Source of the DNA: Prunus persica
Lineage: Eukaryota > Streptophyta > Magnoliopsida > Rosales > Rosaceae
Direction: 5' to 3'
Assembly: GCF_000346465.2 (NCBI RefSeq)
Contig: NC_034009.1
Span: 27,176,561-27,240,560 of the forward strand
Length of the DNA stretch: 64,000 nucleotides
Part shown: one piece after another, positions 59,668 to 64,000 of the stretch
How the letters are laid out: the number at the start of each line of letters is the position of its first letter
Position numbering within the stretch: position 1 is the stretch's first letter
Program-made: the position numbers and the translations under genes
The notes under the pieces: model-generated
Database searches by the model: none
What the model was told of the DNA's origin: nothing
Seen by the model: only the letters and a program-made list of their open reading frames with translations

Positions 59668-62129
59668 CTTGGAAACACAGAAAAAAGGTTATAATGAAAA
59701 TCAAGGCTGCATAATGTAATAAGCAGCAACTGTTACTCACCCAATCCTCAAATGCTTCCTTAACAAGAGAAACGAAAAGCACCAAACTCAGAGGAACCAC
59801 ATTGGTTACAGGATGCACAGGACTGCAATATTAGAAATAGTTGAGAACACCATGCGTAGAATTGTAACAATATTATAAATTATTCGGGTAAATCAATTGT
59901 AGTCAACCCTTCATATTTAGCGACACCAAAGCAATTGTTTAGCAATATTCCAAAAGTGTGATTATGAATTCAAAGAATCTGAATTTAAGAAAATATGAAT
60001 TCAAAGCTCCCACTCCAGGCAGTTTGAGTAACAATTTGCGAATATAACCTTGTTAAGTTTATTACAGATGTCATTTCTGGTTAATTTGGAAAAGTAAAAT
60101 GATAATTGAGTTCGAAAATTTTCACTCTAGTGAATAACATACTCTTCATGAATGAAGCTAAACAAGAGGCGTACTAAACCAATTAAAATTAATATACCTG
60201 ATTGGCGTTGTTGACAAAATTGAGATCGTGAGAAAGTAGAGATTAGCTACCCGCCTGAACTGTGAGTGTAAACACAATTTATCAGGACCATGACAAAACA
60301 AAATCGTAGGTATTGGCAGCAATGAACTAACTTTAGTCAATTTCTTTAACTTATATGTAACCTGTAGCAATCTGATGTTCCTACAATTCATTGCAAACCA
60401 AAATGATAAGCTTAAAAATTCATCAGCAAGCAAGTTGATTTAACAACACCTAAGACAGAGAAAAAAATCATTGCACTTGTCACGGGAAGTGATGTCTACC
60501 TTACTAAAGCGTTACCTATCTGAGTTCTTTTCCCAGGATATAAAAATTTCACACAAACACAGAAGATACTGACTACAGCATCAATCATTAGTTACATTAT
60601 GATAAACAGAAAGTAATAAGGACAGGAAAATAATCTTTGACAGATAAAAGTAACATCCAAGCTAAAACCTAAAATCAAATTCATTAAAATTGCCCTTAAT
60701 TTTGAGATGTCCAATTTTAGCCCCAAGGAATGTATCTCCTATAGACTCTTCTAGTCCATCTAGTCTAGTTTCAAATATCCAAAAGAACCATAATAAGAAG
60801 TTGTCTTAAAAATAAGGGTCAGAAATTTCCATAGCAAATCACATAATAACTTCTAAATTCCAATATAATCATATCCATCCAAGTAGCCTGGAGGCCAATA
60901 GATAAATTACCTGTTCAAAGAGTCCTTTCGGCAAAAACGTAAAGAAGTTGTACTTCGTAGTTGATATAGAATTCCCCTGGAAATATTGAACGCATATTAA
61001 TTAAAACTGAATACAAAAAAAAGCAGAGTTGGATGCAAGTGACGAGTAAGCAATATGAGATCAACACAAGTGCAAACATTACCAATTCATGGATATCATA
61101 ACAAGTAATTGATATAAAATTCCAACAGACATAGGTGAGTGCATAAGGAGACATAAATTATAACTCCAGTATGCTCATACAGCCTGTTGGTGGTAAACGG
61201 TGCAGGTAAAACAAATTGCCGAATCCATTCACTTCGCTAGAAAATCTTGACTACAAACATTCTCAACCCTGAGAAAGCCAAATCCTACCATTTTGTGCTT
61301 CTATCCAGCAGAAAAGTGGGCAACTAACACTATTTCTTCACGAACAATCAATAATAAAAAATTTGGCAGACAAAGTAGAAGGCTAGTGAAGCCTCAATCG
61401 ACAATACCAAGTGGAAAACTACCCACATTGATAATTCGAAACACGCTGTAAATCTTTCTTGCTTTCTTTTTTATTCCCTTATTGTTGAGGGCAAGATTTA
61501 AAAAATAATTAAGAAAAGCAGCTACGTTGGAAGCAGCTTAAATTTACTCTAACAACAGTATTGTGCTTTGCATGACTCTTGCCCATTATTCCTTAAACCA
61601 TGAGTAAGCTTCATTTAGTATAAACATCATTCTGACATTGAAACAAATATCTTCATTTACCCTAAACCACGACAACTAATTCAATATCTTTTTCCCATGA
61701 AAATAAGCCCCCACCCACCCCTTCTTGTTGTTTTGCAGGAAAAGCCTAATGAGTGAAAACCAAATTCCATAAAAAGAAGAAATGGACGTATCAAACTAAG
61801 TCAGTGAAGTTCCAATTTTCCTGTATGTCAAGTGAGGAAAAAATCAGCAACCCAATATTTCAATTTGTGTTTTCCAACCAAACAGGAAAATGAGTAACGG
61901 AGAACCTGGACCTAAAGACACCCAAAAAAAAAAAAAACAAGAAGAAAGAAGAAAGATCACGAACCGGGAATCTGACGGGGAGATTGGCCTCGCGATCATT
62001 GCAGAAAATAGTGCGGTGACCCGGCGCCTGGGGCTGGACTCGTCCAAGTCGAACCGTTGACGTACGCTCGGGCTGCGAATTCGAATTGCGACCCAGCCGC
62101 GGTCTCGAGGACCGATTCCATCCACTCAT
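49416..62129 (-). CDS. ALA3: Phospholipid-transporting ATPase, ALA3-type P4 flippase (27 exons, 1219 aa)
   Basis: Exons (minus): 62129-61965, 60976-60911, 60259-60198, 59822-59741, 59521-59411, 58460-58383, 58266-58170, 58007-57901, 57497-57432, 57253-57132, 57010-56911, 56779-56702, 56601-56485, 56179-56030, 54104-54000, 53670-53528, 52988-52887, 52790-52727, 52636-52424, 52226-52061, 51923-51844, 51743-51504, 51143-50922, 50838-50671, 50484-50134, 50036-49930 and 49713-49416. All phases fit. ALA3 moves phospholipids to the cytosolic leaflet in Golgi/trans-Golgi membranes with an ALIS beta-subunit. Motifs: DGET (193-196), PISL (370-373), phosphorylated Asp424 in DKTGTLT, GDGANDV (855-861), about ten membrane helices. 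The N-terminus ([20 protein letters not shown]) and C-terminus ([15 protein letters not shown]) match Arabidopsis ALA3 as I remember it. Intron 12 is GC-AG. Intron 14 holds an LTR retrotransposon. Confidence 0.95.
51959..51991 (-). repeat. (CT)n tract in ALA3 intron 20
   Basis: Reads CT on the gene strand, about 35 bp before the exon-21 acceptor, and may serve as part of the polypyrimidine tract. Confidence 0.9.
54181..54632 (-). repeat. Left (3') LTR of the intronic retrotransposon
   Basis: 452 bp, ends TGATGTAGTA ... CCTGCATCA on the + strand, next to the purine tract. Confidence 0.93.
55066..55500 (-). CDS. Gag-like ORF of the intronic retrotransposon (144 aa)
   Basis: It opens [20 protein letters not shown] and continues as a helical, probably coiled-coil region ([31 protein letters not shown]), then a Ser/Pro-rich linker. 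This resembles the N-terminal region of plant retrotransposon gag proteins. No zinc knuckle and no pol domain follow, so at most it supplies a partial gag. Sixteen extra in-frame residues upstream run to 55548, but that part overlaps the primer-binding region. Confidence 0.5.
   Translation of the reverse strand: MAPQTVASLAEQFHAFQDKVSDDIAGIETQLSKFSVDLKDKLVQAHTHRAKMAFAINKLQDSFQMLINHFQLGTTEPSSTSAVLSSSSMPPPEGGLLPNPPMDQTLKAVTQGLPNQSMRLSISMPKAQLEPIFSFGSMPQPNHI
55550..56003 (-). repeat. Right (5') LTR of the intronic retrotransposon
   Basis: 454 bp, nearly identical to the left copy. The primer-binding site lies directly to its left. Confidence 0.93.
56602..56701 (-). other. GC-AG intron (intron 12 of ALA3)
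   Basis: The donor reads GAG|GCAAGT and the acceptor TTTCAG|ATG. Exons 12 and 13 both keep frame and family sequence with this junction (LYVSIE to MIKFIQ). GC donors with an otherwise perfect consensus are the usual minor class of U2 introns. Confidence 0.88.
56835..56867 (-). repeat. Poly(A)/poly(T) tract in ALA3 intron 11
   Basis: A run of about 33 A on +, i.e. T on the gene strand. Length may be unreliable in the assembly. Confidence 0.9.
59629..59663 (-). repeat. (CT)n tract in ALA3 intron 4
   Basis: A pure CT tract on the gene strand between exons 4 and 5. Confidence 0.9.
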
Positions 62130-62663
62130 CTTCGACCCGATCCGAACTCAACGATGAGTCGTTTCCAACAAATATTCTCCGATCGGTCTTCAATCGTCGT
62201 CTTCTCCCTTGTTCTCTGGTTTGGTGGTGGTTTAAACACCGTATGAGCCAGAGGAAGTGCGTGCGTATTCAACGCCCCCTCGAACCTGTCTTCATTTTTT
62301 TTCTTTTAAATTTCTTTTCTTTTTTGAGCGATTCGCGAATTCGGTTTCTTTTGCTCTTTCGATTTACCGAGTAATTTTCTCAGCGCGTATGGTAAGAGAT
62401 CTGGCGGCTTTCTAGATGCGGTGGTGATGGTGAGGGCCAAGGAGATGGGACTGTGATTTCACGCGCGAGTGGGAGCGTGGCCTCCAGGGTCAATAACTTA
62501 TGCGCAAAGGAGGACCTGGTTCAGGAAATAGTCGTGCGGCGTCGTTTCGTGGTTGCCGTTACTTATGAAATCCCACCCTCTACGATAATGTAACGGTCAG
62601 TTGAGAGACTTGAAAGGAGACACAGAGGTCGTGGAGGTCTTGGGGCGGTTGACGGCCTTATAA
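62130..62663 (-). promoter_or_regulatory. ALA3 5' UTR and promoter region
   Basis: 534 bp between the ALA3 ATG and the nearest transposon end. It is pyrimidine-rich on + around 62290-62330. No certain TATA box. The rest of the upstream DNA is a Harbinger derivative. Confidence 0.45.
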
Positions 62664-63837
62664 GAGCAACTCCACCCATTTGCCCTTAGCTATGGCAAGG
62701 GGGGAGCTAGGACAACCACTATTCACGTGAATAGTGGTTGCCCTTGCAAATAGTATTTTGAGTTTCCACCCATTGCCATAGCTAAGGGCAATTACTATTC
62801 ATTTTTTTGTTTTTTCACAACTTTTTTTTACTTAAATAATTAATTTGGATAATATTTTCGGATAAGATTTTTGGGTTCCTACGTGTCAATACTATTCATA
62901 TCGGATAAGATTTTATTTTATTAGTTGTATTGGTTGGTATTCATTTAAAAAAAATTAGGATTTGGTGTTAAAAGTGAAGAGTATTGGTTGGTATTTATAG
63001 ACACGGGCGGACCCATAATTTTTTTAGCGGAGGTGCAATATTGGCTAAGTATGAAAAATGGTTTTTCGGAATAATTATTTTCTCAAGATAATTTTTGGCG
63101 GCTTTTATTCCTTACACATCAAATAAGAAAACTTGATTTTATGGGATTTTAATATGAAGTATATATTGACTTAATGAGCCATCATTTTTAGCCTAAATCG
63201 TATTTTGCACTAAAACCGATTTTTCATATTTTGATTTGGTGGGAATTTGATTTTCTAGTATTTTTATTTGAATCCAAATGGGGGGTACTTCCTTATTTAC
63301 ATTGTAAACTTAAGTAAATGGAGTAATATAAAAATAAATTAAAGTAAAAGGACAAAGACATTTACTTAAATGTTGAAAATGGAAATAAGGTATAGAGGAA
63401 AATGTTGAGTAAAGAGTGAATAATAGTAGAAGTATAATGAAATGTATGAGGATTGGTGTTGAAAGTGAAGGGTATTGATAGGTATTTATAGAAAAAAAAT
63501 ATCAGAATTTTTTAGAATTTTTTAAAAAAATTTACGATTTTTTTTCATATTTTTATTGCCCAAAAAAGCCTCAGCCGTTGGATTAATTTGGAGAAGCAGA
63601 TCGGAAGGCTGGGGAGGCGACACGTGGCAGCGTACCTTGGACCTGGCCCGCTGACGTCAGCGTGACGCGAGGCTGACGTCAGCAACACGCGAGTTGGACC
63701 TCGGGCTGGTCTCGCCTTCGGGCTGGCCCGAGTTGGTGGGTCCCACACCACCCCCGGGCCTGGGCTGTACGCTGGAGCGACTTTTTTTTTTTTTTCCTGC
63801 CTTCGCCTCGGGCTGGGCTCCCTCGCTGGAGCTGCTC
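62664..63837 (+). mobile_element. Deletion derivative of the GAGCA Harbinger family (1174 bp)
   Basis: Ends GAGCAACTCC and GGAGCTGCTC are flanked by TAA at 62661-62663 and 63838-63840. The first ~160 bp and last ~400 bp closely follow the 4-kb element at 8336, including the former Myb-gene promoter block and two GCTGACGTCAGC palindromes. Both genes are gone. A related block (GTGTTxAAAGTGAAGxGTATTG) occurs twice, at about 62960 and 63452, with unrelated sequence between, suggesting a further insertion or rearrangement. Confidence 0.88.
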
Positions 63838-63980
63838 TAAAGTTATAACTACTACCATACCATGACGTTAGGTTTTTGCAGCCGGGAACATTTTTGTTCT
63901 TTCACTTCTTTTTTACCCAAAGAAAAATGGCTGAGACTAAAAAGACATACACATATTAAGGTACCAGTTTTCCGTTATAA

Positions 63981-64000
63981 GAGCATCTTCACCCCAAAGG
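63981..64000 (+). mobile_element. Start of another GAGCA-type Harbinger element, cut by the window end
   Basis: GAGCATCTTCACCCC follows TAA (63978-63980), matching the terminal repeat of the other copies (GAGCATCTCCACCC). Only 20 bp are visible. Confidence 0.55.

Noticed and set aside
61844..62374. Other open frames around ALA3 exon 1
   Set aside because: They overlap the first ALA3 exon in other frames; only the frame from 62129 matches the flippase N-terminus and splices in phase.

Overview
The window is nuclear DNA of a flowering plant. The evidence is GT-AG introns, plant-type TIR-NB-ARC-LRR resistance genes, a P4-ATPase of the Arabidopsis ALA3 type, and plant transposon families (PIF/Harbinger, CACTA, MULE, Copia, LINE, a Cassandra solo LTR). 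TIR-type NLR genes point to a eudicot. Rosaceae is my guess from the overall feel of the sequence and is not proven.

Layout. 1-2084 (+): last seven exons of 5-formyltetrahydrofolate cyclo-ligase, with its N-terminus cut by the window edge. 3146-12371: transposon block with a hAT remnant, a Harbinger MITE (3468-3930) and a CACTA-like element (4284-12371). A 4.0-kb two-gene Harbinger element (8336-12336) sits in the last ~40 bp of the CACTA-like element. 12664-47571 (+): tandem array of three paralogous TNL genes. TNL1 (12664-18709) and TNL2 (22422-27712) are intact five-exon genes, each predicted at 1372 aa. TNL3 (42415-47571) has the same five exons but is a pseudogene, with one nonsense codon, at least four 1-bp deletions and a 135-bp deletion in the TIR domain. 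The TNL1-TNL2 spacer holds a Harbinger-type element (18788-22101) that carries pieces of host genes (a NAC exon and a short-chain dehydrogenase exon) and an 850-bp assembly gap. The TNL2-TNL3 spacer is a nest: a MULE-like MITE split by a Copia element, which contains a LINE fragment, a small MULE and an unclassified insertion. That insertion contains a 5.9-kb MULE, which contains a Cassandra solo LTR. 47945-48382 (-): two-exon fragment of a TBL/PMR5-type gene. 49416-62129 (-): complete 27-exon ALA3-type phospholipid flippase gene (1219 aa), with a young 1.8-kb LTR retrotransposon in intron 14. 62664-63837: another Harbinger derivative upstream of the flippase gene; a further copy of the same terminal repeat begins at 63981.

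How it fits together: two unrelated housekeeping genes (folate metabolism and lipid flipping) flank a locally duplicated immune-receptor cluster. The spacers between the receptor genes have filled with transposons. Without the insertions the receptor genes would lie about 0.4-0.6 kb apart in direct orientation. Target-site duplications, the empty site beside a paralogue and LTR divergence allow the insertions to be ordered in time.
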